From Actinomycetales bacterium (GTDB taxonomy: Bacteria; Actinomycetota; Actinomycetes; Mycobacteriales; Micromonosporaceae): 64,000 nt of DNA. The position numbers and the translations under genes are program-made. This document shows, one piece after another, positions 24,828 to 33,968 of this stretch. Location of the stretch: the NCBI GenBank assembly GCA_002919305.1, contig PKFB01000039.1, forward strand, positions 1-64,000, written 5' to 3'. The notes beneath the pieces were generated by a model. It ran no database searches and was not told where the DNA came from. It saw nothing but the letters and a program-made list of their open reading frames with translations. Numbering within the stretch: the first letter of the stretch is position 1; each line of letters starts with the position of its first letter.

Positions 24828-25405
24828 ATGCACGCGATGCAGTATGAGATCACCCTGCCCGCCGACTACGACATGAAAATCATTCATCATCGGGTGGCGA
24901 CCAAGGGGCCGCTACTGGACGATTTTGCGGGCTTGGGGTTGAAGGCGTATCTGATCAGGGAACGAGGGGTGGATGCCTCCCCGGTCAACCAGTACGCCCC
25001 GTTTTATCTGTGGAACTCCATCGCCGGCATGAACCGTTTCCTGTGGGGCCCAGGGTTTCGCGGGCTGTGCACCGACTTCGGGCGCCCACGGGTGTGGCAG
25101 TGGACTGGGCTGGCGTTCCGCCACGGACCGGCGTACGCGGCGACGCCTCGCGCCGCGACTCGGCGTACCACGGTCCTCTCACCCGATGACGACGCCGCCA
25201 CCGTCGTGCAAGAGGCGATCGGGGAATTAGAGTCCTGGGCGACCACCCCGGGGTGCACTCCACGGCCGTGGTTGTCGCCACCAGTAGATGGGAGCTGGTG
25301 CGTTTCACGCTCTGGGAGCAGGCGGCCGACCCGGCCGACGGGATCCGCTACCAGGTGCTTCACCTGTCTCGTCCAGGACTGGACGCACTGGGCTCTGACT
25401 GCTGA
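24828..25405 (+). pseudogene. DUF4865 protein, frameshifted
   Basis: ATG 24828 after GCGAGGAGCC starts M-H-A-M-Q-Y-E-I-T-L-P-A-D-Y-D-M-K-I-I, the DUF4865 N-terminus. The conserved L-D-D-F-x-G-L-G-L-K-A-Y-L-I-R and Q-Y-A-P-F-Y-L-W-N follow. After W-A-T-T-P-G the frame is lost at the GGGG run 25250-25253. One more G restores G-V-H-S-T-A-V-V-V-A-T-S-R-W-E-L-V-R-F-T-L-W-E and a natural end ...G-L-D-A-L-G-S-D-C at TGA 25403-25405. The restored protein is about 192 residues. Either a slippage mutation or a consensus error in a G run. Function of the family is unknown. Confidence 0.8.
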
Positions 25406-25691
25406 CACCCACCGCCTCACAGGGCACGCATTCGACCACCAGTCGTCGCAAGACGGCCACGACCTTGTCCGACCACTGGCGTCACCGCTCCTGACAGCCG
25501 ATGCGTCGTCGACGGGCACCGCTGGTCGGACAAAGCCGTGGAAAGCCGTGGTCGGTGACGCAGCCGTGTACCGAGACCGTACATCCCATCGGTTTCCCCG
25601 GACGCTTCCGGACACGCCGTGGCCCGCCACCGTGTCGGTGGTGATCGCCGCTGGGGCCCAAGGACATACAGGGTTAGGTAGGGATCAGAAC
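25406..25691. other. Gap between DUF4865 and the SDR gene
   Basis: No supported gene or clear terminator was seen. The out-of-frame continuation of the DUF4865 reading frame runs through here but is composition noise. Confidence 0.5.
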
Positions 25692-26510
25692 TCAGAACGT
25701 GGTGGCGAGGCTGAGCGCCTCGGTTTGATCTAGCTCCTCCAGCAGCGTGGTGATCTTCTCCCGGATCGCTGACACCGCGTCCTCGCCGAGCGCCAGCCGC
25801 AGCGGCGGATCGGGCTGGTTGAGGACCTGCAGGACCGCCGCCGCGGCCCGGTCAGGGTCCCCGGCCTGCGTACCGTGCATCTGGGTGAGCCGGGCCCGGG
25901 TGACGCCCACCGTCTGCTCGTAGTCGGGGAGGGGAGTGCTCAACCGCAGGGACGGGCCAGCAAACCCGGTCCGGAACGCACCGGGCTCAACGATGAGGAC
26001 CCGGATGCCCAGCGGCTTCACCTCCGCCGCGAGGGCCTCGCTGGCCAGCTCCAAGGCTCCTTTAGCGGCGCAGTAGGCGCCGTTCCCCGGGTAGGCCAAC
26101 AACCCGCCCATGCTGGTGATTTGGACGATGGCGCCATCGCGGCGTTCCCGCATCTGCGGCAGCACCAACTGGGTCAGGCGCAAAGCACCGAAGAACATCA
26201 CCTCCAACGCGTCCCGGAACTCCTCCTCGGTGCTCTCCTCCACCGCGCCGACGATTCCGTAGCCGGCGTTGTTGACGAGGACATCAACCCGGCCGGCGTG
26301 TGCGATCGCCTCCCGGCACTGGGCAGGGTCGCGCACGTCGAGGGACACCACGGTGAGCCGGTCGGGGTGCTGGCGGACCAGGTCTTCCATACTGTCGGGA
26401 CGGCGGACGCCAGCGACGACCTCATCACCGGCCTGGAGAGCAGCACGGACGAACGCGGCTCCGAAGCCGCTGCTGGCCCCGGTGATCAACCAACGGCGTT
26501 GCTGTGTCAC
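25692..26510 (-). CDS. Short-chain dehydrogenase/reductase
   Basis: A GTG preceded by AAGGAG gives a 272-residue classical SDR. The NAD(P) loop is T-G-A-S-S-G-F-G, the structural motif N-N-A-G, the catalytic Ser lies in Q-I-T-S-M-G-G, and Tyr/Lys in G-A-Y-C-A-A-K-G-A-L. It resembles the oxidoreductase/SDR group common near APC permeases and TetR genes. Substrate unknown. It follows the APC permease and dioxygenase genes in the same direction but is separated from them by 258 bp. Confidence 0.88.
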   Translation of the reverse strand: MTQQRRWLITGASSGFGAAFVRAALQAGDEVVAGVRRPDSMEDLVRQHPDRLTVVSLDVRDPAQCREAIAHAGRVDVLVNNAGYGIVGAVEESTEEEFRDALEVMFFGALRLTQLVLPQMRERRDGAIVQITSMGGLLAYPGNGAYCAAKGALELASEALAAEVKPLGIRVLIVEPGAFRTGFAGPSLRLSTPLPDYEQTVGVTRARLTQMHGTQAGDPDRAAAAVLQVLNQPDPPLRLALGEDAVSAIREKITTLLEELDQTEALSLATTF

Positions 26511-26768
26511 GAATAGGCTCCTTGCGGTGTTTTCAGCTCTCTCGTCGCTCCGCTCAACGACGCAGCCTTCTTAGAGTGCCGTGATATATGGCAGGAAGTA
26601 GCCAGATAGACACAATTGACGGAGCCGCCCTTTACAAGGAACCCGCGCACGGAGGTACCGCCGGGGCCGGTGGTGGTCGCCGCGGCGTACCGCGTTGCTC
26701 CCCTGGCGGATTGGCGTCTCAGGGGTATCCGCCGTGCGGCGGCGTGATCAAAAGCTTGTTCCGCTGCC

Positions 26769-28037
26769 TTAAGAAGCAGCAGGTGGGCGCTGACGGCGGA
26801 TCGCCCGGCCGACGGCCCAGGCGAGGATCCCCACGGCGAAGACCACCAGGCCCGCACGCACCGACGCTGTCGGGAGTGTGACGGTCAACCCGAGGCACCC
26901 GGCCAGTCCGACAAGCGGGATCGCCTTGGGGGGTGCGCCTTCCTCCGGGCTCAGGGTCAGGGCCGAGGCGTTGGCGATGGCGTAATAAATCAAAACACCG
27001 AATGAGGAGAAGCCGATCGCTTCTCGCAGATCCACCACGATGACCAACGCCACCACAGCCAGACCGACCACGATCTCCGCACGATGCGGGATCCGCCGCC
27101 GTGGGTGGACGGCGTCGAGGAGGCCGGGCAGGTGTCGGTCCCGAGCCATCGCGAAGACGGTGCGGGACACCCCGAGGATGAGCGCCAGCAGGGCCCCGAG
27201 GGCGGCCACCGCTGCCGCGACCTGCACCAGCGGCGCTGCCCACACCCACCCCGCCTGTCGGACCACCTCCACCAGCGGCGCCTGCGCGGCCGCCAGGCCC
27301 GTCGGCCCCAGACTCAGCAGCGCAGCGATCGCGACGGCGAGATAGGCCACCAAAGTGATCGCCAGCGCCAGTGAGATGGCGCGGGGGATGGTACGGGCAG
27401 GGTCGCGGACCTCTTCTCCTAAAGTGGCGATCCGCGCGTACCCGGCGAAAGCGAAAAACAACAGCCCGGCCGCCTGCGCCACATCTCCGGGGGTGACCGG
27501 TGGGCCTTGGTCGAATGCGGTGACGGGCTCCGGGCCTGCGCCGCTGAGGCCTGCCACCACGACGACGGCCAGCACCATCAGCACGAATCCGACGATGATC
27601 CGGGTCGCCAAGGCCGACTTGTGAACACCGAACAGGTTGAGAACGGTCAACCCGAGCACCGCGGCCACCGCCAATGGTCGGGCCAGCTGTGGGGCGAGGT
27701 AAGCGCCGAACGTCAACGCCATCGCCGCGCAGGAGGCGGTCTTCCCGACTACGAACCCCCAGCCTGCCAGGTAACCCCACACGTCCCCCAAGCGGCGGCG
27801 GCCGTAGACGTATGTGCCCCCGGATTCGGGGTAGCGGGCGGCCAGACGCGCCGAGGAGGTGGCGTTGCAGTAGGCGACCAGCGCCGCCAGGGCCAACGCC
27901 AACGGCAACCAGCCTCCAGCGACGGCTGCGGCGGGTGTCAGGGCCGCGAAGATCCCCGCACCGATCATCGCGCCCAATCCGACGACGACCGCGTCACCGA
28001 GCCCGAGCCGGCGGGCCAGCCGGGTCGGGCCACTCAT
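26769..28037 (-). CDS. APC-superfamily amino acid permease
   Basis: The 422-residue membrane protein has about 12 hydrophobic segments and the APC consensus near TM1 (GLGAMIGAGIFAALTPAAAV) and TM2-3 (RYPESGGTYVYGRRRLGDVW). It should import amino acids or a related amine by H+ symport or exchange. Conserved F-F-A-F-A-G-Y-A-R-I-A-T-L-G-E-E-V-R-D-P in TM6 fits the family. It ends in a small hairpin, GCTGC/GCAGC, across its stop at 26763-26780. A dioxygenase gene lies 84 bp upstream. Confidence 0.87.
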   Translation of the reverse strand: MSGPTRLARRLGLGDAVVVGLGAMIGAGIFAALTPAAAVAGGWLPLALALAALVAYCNATSSARLAARYPESGGTYVYGRRRLGDVWGYLAGWGFVVGKTASCAAMALTFGAYLAPQLARPLAVAAVLGLTVLNLFGVHKSALATRIIVGFVLMVLAVVVVAGLSGAGPEPVTAFDQGPPVTPGDVAQAAGLLFFAFAGYARIATLGEEVRDPARTIPRAISLALAITLVAYLAVAIAALLSLGPTGLAAAQAPLVEVVRQAGWVWAAPLVQVAAAVAALGALLALILGVSRTVFAMARDRHLPGLLDAVHPRRRIPHRAEIVVGLAVVALVIVVDLREAIGFSSFGVLIYYAIANASALTLSPEEGAPPKAIPLVGLAGCLGLTVTLPTASVRAGLVVFAVGILAWAVGRAIRRQRPPAAS

Positions 28038-28121
28038 CCAGGCTCCCCGTTCATCACCGCCATCATGACCGGTGGTGGTGACGGGCGGGTGAACGCGGCG
28101 GCGCTGTGGCGCCGGGAGTGG

Positions 28122-28979
28122 TCAGCTGACCTGGAAGGAGCGCTTGGACAGGCCCATGAAGTATCCCTCGATCGTGGTGGTGACCGAGGACTCCGGGTTG
28201 TCCGCCGCGCCCAGCGTGACAAACAGCGGGATGTAATGGTCGACGGTCGGGTGCGCGTACGGCATGCCGGGCGCCCGGTCCTGGAAGGCGGCCAGGGTGT
28301 CGATGTCTCCCCGGGCCAGCGCGTCGGCGGCCCAGGCGTCGAAGTCCACCGACCAGGCCGGTGGCGGGGCCTGTCCGAGCACGTCGACACGGCGCAGGAA
28401 CGGCAGCCCGTGCGTCATAAACCCCGACCCGATGATCAGGACGCCCTCCCGTCGCAACTCAGCCAGCCGCCGCCCCAGCTTCAGCAGCCCGTCTGGATGC
28501 TGGGTGGGCAGGCTCAGCTGTACCACAGGGACATCGGCGTTGGGATACATGGCCTTCAAGGGGACCCATGCCCCATGGTCGAGGCCGCGGCGACGGTGCT
28601 CGTGTACGCCGACGGTGTCGGGCATCAGGGCCGCGATGCGTCGCCCCAGCGCGCTGGCGTCGGGAGTGGGGTAGGTCATCCGGTAAAACCGCGGTTCGAA
28701 TCCCCCGAAGTCGTACACCAGTGGGGTGCCGGCGGCGGTGCTGGAGATGCTCAAGGGAGCGTGCTCCCAGTGCGCACTGATGACCAGGATCGCCTTGGGC
28801 TTGGGCATGCTCAATGCCCAGTCGAACAGTTGCCGCATCCAGACGGCGTCATCCAACAACGGTGGTGCGCCGTGGCCTAAGTACAGGGCCGGCAGCGATC
28901 CGTCTGTGGGGGTCCAGACCCGTTGGGCGGCGCTGCGCGGGGCGGCCTCGGCCAGGAAACGCTGGTACGCCTGGGACAT
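28122..28979 (-). CDS. Class III extradiol ring-cleavage dioxygenase (DODA/YgiD type)
   Basis: ATG 28979 follows GGGAGTGGGG and gives 285 residues. The fold and metal ligands of LigB/4,5-DOPA extradiol dioxygenases are visible: P-A-L-Y-L-G-H-G-A-P-P near the N-terminus, V-I-S-A-H-W-E-H, G-L-D-H-G-A-W-V-P-L and Y-A-H-P-T-V-D-H-Y-I-P-L. These enzymes open catechol rings using Zn or Fe. The region upstream (29010-29045) has TAGTTTAGAATTCAACAA, an AT-rich imperfect dyad around GAATTC that could bind a catechol- or quinone-responsive regulator. Substrate unknown. Confidence 0.87.
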   Translation of the reverse strand: MSQAYQRFLAEAAPRSAAQRVWTPTDGSLPALYLGHGAPPLLDDAVWMRQLFDWALSMPKPKAILVISAHWEHAPLSISSTAAGTPLVYDFGGFEPRFYRMTYPTPDASALGRRIAALMPDTVGVHEHRRRGLDHGAWVPLKAMYPNADVPVVQLSLPTQHPDGLLKLGRRLAELRREGVLIIGSGFMTHGLPFLRRVDVLGQAPPPAWSVDFDAWAADALARGDIDTLAAFQDRAPGMPYAHPTVDHYIPLFVTLGAADNPESSVTTTIEGYFMGLSKRSFQVS

Positions 28980-29121
28980 CCCCACTCCCTGGATAGTCGG
29001 TGACGCAGTGAGCATACGACTGTAGTTTAGAATTCAACAATATCGAGAGTGCCGGCTTCGCGCCGCTTCACCGCTAGCGCTTCAGCGCTGGTCCGCGTCC
29101 GTTCACGGCCCTGATCCCACC

Positions 29122-29160
29122 GGTACGCGGGTGCCACGAGGCGCAGGCCACCCGCGTACC
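29122..29160. terminator. Hairpin between helD and the dioxygenase gene
   Basis: A perfect 12-bp inverted repeat (GGTACGCGGGTG, 29122-29133 with 29149-29160) closes a 15-nt loop directly after the helD stop. On the plus strand TCTTTTATT follows. Its arms are built from the GGTACGCG word that is frequent throughout the window. Confidence 0.7.
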
Positions 29161-29164
29161 TCTT

Positions 29165-31459
29165 TTATTCCTTGCGGGGACGCAACCGGCGCAGCGCGCG
29201 GGGAACCGACCCGGTGTGCAGCACCCCAAGTCGCTGGGTGGCCCGGGTCAGGGCGACGTACAGGTCATTGAGGCCGCGCGGCGACTCCTCGACGATCTGC
29301 CCCGGCTCCACGATGATCACCGAGTCGAACTCCAGCCCTTTGGCTTGCCGCACGGTCAGGACAACCACCCGACTGTCAAGGTCGGTGTGTTCGCCGACCG
29401 CCGCGTCAGGGAACGCGCTTTCAATGATGTGACCAAGCTCGTCCAGCCGCTGCTGGGGCGCCAGCACCGCGAGCATGCCCTCACCGATCTCGGCCAGCTC
29501 TGTCACCACGGCCTTAGCCAGCTGCTCCGGCAGGGCACGCCTGGTGACGCGCTGCCGCCAGGGAGGCACTCCGGTGGCGCGAACCGACCGGGGCGGCTCC
29601 AGGGGTGGGTCCAGTTCGGTAAGCAACTCAGCCGCGACCTCCATGATCTCAGCCGGGGTGCGGTAGTTGACGGTCAGCTCTTCCAGACGCCACCGATCGG
29701 CCACATAAGGAGACAGCACCTGCCCCCAGGACGAGGTGCCTTCCAACGCCCCGGTCTGCGCGACATCCCCCACCAGGGTCATCGACCGGCTGGGGCACCG
29801 ACGCATGATCGTGCGCCACGCCATCGGCGATAGTTCCTGTGCCTCATCGACGATGACGTGCCCGAACGCCCACCGCCGGTCGGCGGCCGCGCGTTCGGCG
29901 ACGGTTAGGTACTCCTCCTCCCGGTGCCGCTCGGCCAGCTCGTCGGCGTCGATGAGGTCGAAAGCCATCAAGATCTCCGGGTCATCCTCGATGTCCCGGG
30001 ACATGATCTCCAGTACGCCTTCGGCGTAGTCCACCCGCCGCTGACGCTCCCGCTCGGCTCGGATCCGTGCCTCACGGTCGTCCTCACCGAGCAGTTCGGC
30101 GGCCTCATCCAGCAGGGGCACGTCGGCGGGGGTCCACTCGCTGTCGGGGGAGCGGTGCAGCAGGGCCTGTTCGTCCGGGGTCAGCTGCGGGGCGGCCGAG
30201 GCGATCCGGTCCGGGTCGGCAAACAGGTCCCGCAGCAGCTGCTCAGGTGTCAGGATCGGCCACAGCTCCTCGATGGCGGCCATGACCTGATCGTCTTCGC
30301 GCAGCTCACGGCGGATGTCGGCCAGATCCTCCGCATCCAGCAGGTTGGGGCCGCCGAAGACGTCGGCGCCGATGCGGTCAGCGACCTGACGAGCGAGGGC
30401 GTTGATGACCTCCCGAATGAAGATCTCCTGCGCCTGGTTGTGGAGCCTGCGGGAGCGGCGGGCGCGTTCCCGAGCCCGTTCAGCGGTACGCCGGTCCAGC
30501 CGGAGCACCTCATGCTCGAAGGGAATCGACATCACGTCCTCGGGGACGCGTTGCCGGTCCCGTACCGCCGCCCGGATCACCTCAGCCATGACTGCCCGGC
30601 CTTTGATTTCCGCCACCTCGGGTGGTTCGGTGCCGCGGGCGGTGATCCCGGGGTAGAGCTCGCCGACGGTGCACAGCAGCACACCGGTCTCCCCCAGGGA
30701 GGGCAGGACCTGGCTGATGTACCGCAGGAAGGTGGCGTTAGGGCCGACGATAAGCACACCCCGCTGCGACAGTTCCCGCCGGTGGGTGTACAGCAGGTAC
30801 GCCGCGCGGTGCAGCGCCACCGCGGTCTTGCCGGTGCCGGGCCCGCCCTGCACCACCAACACGCCCTGATGCCCGGCCCGGATGACCCGGTCCTGCTCAG
30901 CCTGGATGGTCTCGACGATGTCGCGCATCCGACCGGTACGGTGCGCGTTCAAGGCGGCCATCAACGCGGCTTCGCTGGCCAGACCGTGGTGGGGGGTGTC
31001 CTTAGCCGCCTCCAGGTCCAAAATCTCATCTTCAATGGCGGTCACCGACCGGTCACGGGTCCTGATATGGCGGCGTAGCCGCACCCCATCGGGGGAGGCG
31101 GCCGTCGCCAGATAGAACGGACGCGCGGCCGGGGCCCGCCAGTCCATCAGCAGCGGCTCGTAGTCGGCGTTCTCGTCGTAGATGCCCAGGCGTCCGATGT
31201 AGCGACGCTCCCCGGTGTCTAGGTCCAGCCGTCCGAAGCACAACCCGTGCTCGACGGCGTTGAGTTGCGCCAACCGGTCGGCGTACATGGTCGCCGCGGC
31301 GTCCCGTTCGCTCCGCGCCTGGGGAGTCCCCCCGGTTTGCTGGAGCACCTGGGATAGCCGCGTTGAGGTGCGCTCCCGCAGTTCGTCGAGACGACCGTAG
31401 AGCATGGAAACGTATTCCTGTTCCCGTGCTCGCTCCTGCTCTCTGGCGTCGTTTGACAA
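29165..31459 (-). CDS. helD: HelD-type UvrD-like ATPase, RNA polymerase-associated
   Basis: The 764-residue protein is full length for actinobacterial HelD/HelR. An N-terminal coiled coil (R-E-Q-E-Y-V-S-M-L-Y-G-R-L-D-E-L) would reach the polymerase secondary channel. Walker A (GGPGTGKTAVALHRAAYLLY) sits near residue 205, and the large charged insertion of HelD follows. Walker B is F-G-H-V-I-V-D-E-A-Q-E-L-S-P-M; motifs V-N-Y-R-T-P and Y-V-A-L-T-R-A-T-Q-R-L end the motor. HelD recycles stalled RNA polymerase, and relatives confer rifamycin tolerance. The start is a TTG behind GAAGGG. I looked for a rifamycin-associated element in the 330 bp upstream and did not see one. Confidence 0.9.
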   Translation of the reverse strand: MSNDAREQERAREQEYVSMLYGRLDELRERTSTRLSQVLQQTGGTPQARSERDAAATMYADRLAQLNAVEHGLCFGRLDLDTGERRYIGRLGIYDENADYEPLLMDWRAPAARPFYLATAASPDGVRLRRHIRTRDRSVTAIEDEILDLEAAKDTPHHGLASEAALMAALNAHRTGRMRDIVETIQAEQDRVIRAGHQGVLVVQGGPGTGKTAVALHRAAYLLYTHRRELSQRGVLIVGPNATFLRYISQVLPSLGETGVLLCTVGELYPGITARGTEPPEVAEIKGRAVMAEVIRAAVRDRQRVPEDVMSIPFEHEVLRLDRRTAERARERARRSRRLHNQAQEIFIREVINALARQVADRIGADVFGGPNLLDAEDLADIRRELREDDQVMAAIEELWPILTPEQLLRDLFADPDRIASAAPQLTPDEQALLHRSPDSEWTPADVPLLDEAAELLGEDDREARIRAERERQRRVDYAEGVLEIMSRDIEDDPEILMAFDLIDADELAERHREEEYLTVAERAAADRRWAFGHVIVDEAQELSPMAWRTIMRRCPSRSMTLVGDVAQTGALEGTSSWGQVLSPYVADRWRLEELTVNYRTPAEIMEVAAELLTELDPPLEPPRSVRATGVPPWRQRVTRRALPEQLAKAVVTELAEIGEGMLAVLAPQQRLDELGHIIESAFPDAAVGEHTDLDSRVVVLTVRQAKGLEFDSVIIVEPGQIVEESPRGLNDLYVALTRATQRLGVLHTGSVPRALRRLRPRKE

Positions 31460-31793
31460 TCAGATACCCTTCCCGCTAAAATATAAATGGATTGTTTTTG
31501 TTTTCAGCTTTTTGCTGTCCAGACTGATCAATATAGCGGACCGATTCTTCCTTCCGCCAATATCGACAGCAGCACCACCCCAAGGCGTTATTCGCCACGC
31601 CGTTTCGCTACCATCTGTAGCGCCACAGAGGTCAGCGCCGCACCAGGCGACCAGCGCGTACCTCATCTCTCCCTTGCCACCAAAAGGGCCCCACTCGTCC
31701 TGTTTTATCCCCTGCGCGTCTCACCAATCGGAACGTCTCTTCTATATTCTGAGACACCCGGTAAGGTCTGAGGCACGGCGAAGGGGGACCTAC
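31460..31793. promoter_or_regulatory. Divergent promoter region, AT-rich
   Basis: The 334 bp between helD and the methyltransferase are unusually AT-rich near 31480-31560. Read on the minus strand they contain TATATT upstream of the helD ribosome binding site GGGAAGGGT, a likely -10 region. No gene is supported inside it. Confidence 0.4.
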
Positions 31794-32603
31794 ATGGCGA
31801 AGGCCACCTACACGCACGGTCATCACGAGTCGGTGCTGCGCTCACACCAATGGCGGACCGCAGCAAATTCCGCCGCGTACCTCATCGAACATCTACGCCC
31901 AGGCGACTCACTGCTCGATGTGGGTTGTGGTCCGGGAACCATCACCATGGACCTGGCCATATTGGTCCACCCAGGACACGTCACCGCGATTGACAACGCG
32001 CCGGAAGTGGTGGAGACAGCCCGCCGCAGCGCCCAAAAACTCACGACCGGGCCGGACAACATCGTGTGGGAGGTCGCCGACGTCCACGCCCTGCCGTACC
32101 CCGACAACAGCTTCGATGTCGTTCACGCCCACCAAGTCCTCCAACACGTAGCCGACCCGGTCGCGGCGTTACGGGAAATGCGGCGAGTGTGCCGGCCAGG
32201 CGGCATCGTCGCGGTCCGGGACTGCGACTACGCAGCCATGGTCTGGTATCCCGACCCGCCAGGCATGCGTGAATGGGTGACGCTGTACCGACGCCTGATA
32301 CGCGCCAACGGCGGAGAACCCGACGCTGGCCGCCGTCTGCTGTCCTGGGCCCAACAGGCGGGCTTCACCCAGATCACACCGACCGCATCCACATGGTGTT
32401 TCGCCACCCCCGAAGAGCGGGCCTGGTGGAGCCAGATGTGGGCCGACCGGGTCATCGAATCCGAGATAGCCACAGGGGCGCTGACGCACGGCTACGCCAC
32501 CCGTCAGGACCTAGAACACATCGCCGAAGGATGGCGGACGTGGGGGAGTGCCCCAGACGGCTGGTTCAGTGTGCTCCACAGTGAACTCATCTGCCGGGTA
32601 TGA
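31794..32603 (+). CDS. Class I SAM-dependent methyltransferase
   Basis: The ATG after AAGGGGGA gives 269 residues. The SAM-binding motif I is S-L-L-D-V-G-C-G-P-G-T-I-T near residue 40, acidic motif II A-I-D-N-A-P-E near 65, and motif post-II W-E-V-A-D-V-H-A-L-P-Y-P-D-N-S-F-D-V-V. This is the UbiE/Methyltransf_11 layout. The C-terminal half is Trp-rich (W-W-S-Q-M-W-A-D-R) and resembles actinobacterial methyltransferases of unknown substrate. No biosynthetic partner gene is adjacent. Confidence 0.87.
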   Translation: MAKATYTHGHHESVLRSHQWRTAANSAAYLIEHLRPGDSLLDVGCGPGTITMDLAILVHPGHVTAIDNAPEVVETARRSAQKLTTGPDNIVWEVADVHALPYPDNSFDVVHAHQVLQHVADPVAALREMRRVCRPGGIVAVRDCDYAAMVWYPDPPGMREWVTLYRRLIRANGGEPDAGRRLLSWAQQAGFTQITPTASTWCFATPEERAWWSQMWADRVIESEIATGALTHGYATRQDLEHIAEGWRTWGSAPDGWFSVLHSELICRV

Positions 32604-32675
32604 AAACCCACCCCCACCGCACGGCGCACCGGTATACTCGGGCCTTTTGTCAGAGACGGCGGACAGAATCTCCGC

Positions 32676-33074
32676 ATGCCAACGTTGACCTTGCCCCAAA
32701 TCCAAGCAGCGCTGCGACACTCCTGGGGCCCGGACACCTGCGATCCGGTCGATCTCGACGACTGGCGGCCAGACAACCCCGCGCGTGGGCAATGCGGCGT
32801 GACCGCCCTAGTGATAGCTGACCTGCTCGGCGGGGACCTGCTGGTTGGGAAGGTGTTCACCCGCGACGGAACACTCCAGGGATACCACTGGTGGAACCGG
32901 CTGCCCGACGGCACAGAACTGGACCTGACCCGCGAACAGTTCCGCGACGGAGAAACCATCACCGCGGGTACCTTCGTCCCCCGCCCCAACCGATCACCCA
33001 CCCGCTGCCGCGAACAGTACGAACTGCTCCGACGCCGAGTCCTGAGCTATCTGAACCAGCCAGACGACGCCTAA
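32676..33074 (+). CDS. YunG-like protein
   Basis: The 132-residue protein resembles the YunG family: L-R-H-S-W-G-P-D-T-C near residue 14, N-P-A-R-G-Q-C-G-V-T-A-L-V-I-A-D-L-L-G-G near 35, H-W-W-N-R-L-P-D-G-T-E-L-D-L-T-R-E-Q-F near 70. The Cys, His and Asp positions recall a papain-like fold, but activity is unproven. It follows the methyltransferase gene by 72 bp without a strong ribosome binding site. Confidence 0.75.
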   Translation: MPTLTLPQIQAALRHSWGPDTCDPVDLDDWRPDNPARGQCGVTALVIADLLGGDLLVGKVFTRDGTLQGYHWWNRLPDGTELDLTREQFRDGETITAGTFVPRPNRSPTRCREQYELLRRRVLSYLNQPDDA

Positions 33075-33110
33075 GCCAGGCCGCTGCGCTTACCCGACAT
33101 GATCGACGTT

Positions 33111-33527
33111 TTACACCTCCAGGATCGGCCACTCCGGCCCTAAAAGCCGACGCGTCGTGGCCCGATCACTGGTGACCACGGTGGCGGCGTGCTGAGCGGC
33201 CAAAGCGGCGGTATGTAAAGCCACAAGATCACGGATCTCCCCGGTCGCAGCCCGCCGCCCCGCATACCGCGCCGCCGCATGGTCAAACGGAGCGACGGTC
33301 ACGAAATTCGCTAACTCGCCCGCAGTCAGCAGATCCAACGTGCCGGCGTGCTCAGGGGACAGGTCCCGGTAAGCCTCACTGAGGGCCAACGCCGACACCA
33401 TGACCATGTGCCCACGCTCAACCACCGACGCTAACAAGGAGGGAACGGCCAGACTCAAGCGACGCGCGTACGCATCCAACGCGTGCCGGTCCAGCACAAA
33501 TGTGACGGGCCGAAGGTGGTACCTCAC
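33111..33527 (-). CDS. PIN-domain toxin
   Basis: The 138-residue protein has the PIN ribonuclease layout: an Asp near the N-terminus (V-L-D-R-H-A-L-D-A-Y), a Ser/Glu pair in A-L-A-L-S-E-A-Y-R-D, and D-L-V-A-L-H-T-A-A-L-A and V-T-S-D-R-A-T-T for the remaining acidic metal-binding residues. It should cleave RNA. The GTG start overlaps the stop of an RHH antitoxin gene, the usual order for such modules. It lies near the dif region. Confidence 0.82.
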   Translation of the reverse strand: MRYHLRPVTFVLDRHALDAYARRLSLAVPSLLASVVERGHMVMVSALALSEAYRDLSPEHAGTLDLLTAGELANFVTVAPFDHAAARYAGRRAATGEIRDLVALHTAALAAQHAATVVTSDRATTRRLLGPEWPILEV

Positions 33528-33775
33528 GCGGCTCCGCCAAGTCGCCGCTGCTTGAACCGCAATGCCTCATCGGCCGCTTCATCGGCCCGCGCCAGCTCCT
33601 CAGCACTGGGCCTACCGACCCGAACGTAAATCTCCTCCAACGCGGCCAAAGCCCGCTCCCGACGCGCAGCGGCCCGCACCGCCTCGGCGACGTAGCGAGA
33701 CACCTGACGCTCTCCCACCGTCTCCAGATGTTCGGCGACGTCATCAGGCAGGCTCACGGTGATCCGCTTGCTCAT
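33524..33775 (-). CDS. Ribbon-helix-helix (CopG-like) antitoxin
   Basis: The 83-residue protein begins M-S-K-R-I-T-V-S-L-P-D-D-V-A-E-H-L, a typical RHH beta-strand and helix, followed by V-S-R-Y-V-A-E-A-V-R-A-A-A. The C-terminal half is an acidic and basic helix that would wrap the PIN toxin. It is translationally coupled to the toxin (GTGA) and should autorepress the pair as a dimer or tetramer. Confidence 0.83.
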   Translation of the reverse strand: MSKRITVSLPDDVAEHLETVGERQVSRYVAEAVRAAARRERALAALEEIYVRVGRPSAEELARADEAADEALRFKQRRLGGAA

Positions 33776-33968
33776 ACCGGCAGCCTACAAAATTCATACT
33801 TCAACCCCCTGCGACGCGTACCCTGTCGGTCCACGTCGGCCCTCTGACGCAACGCCCACCGAGCACCACGGCCATGATCCTTGACAGACCGGACCGAAGC
33901 AGGAAGCCTTCACCGCCGAAATGACCACACCCCACCACGAACCCTCCCGGCCCACCCAGGACCCCACC

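Noticed and set aside
28688-28702. tRNA-like T-arm sequence GCGGTTCGAATCCCC
   Set aside because: It lies inside the dioxygenase coding sequence, and no acceptor or anticodon arm can be built around it.
31460-31793. Rifamycin-associated element upstream of helD
   Set aside because: I looked for the GGGGCTTGC/GCAAGCCCC palindrome and did not find it.
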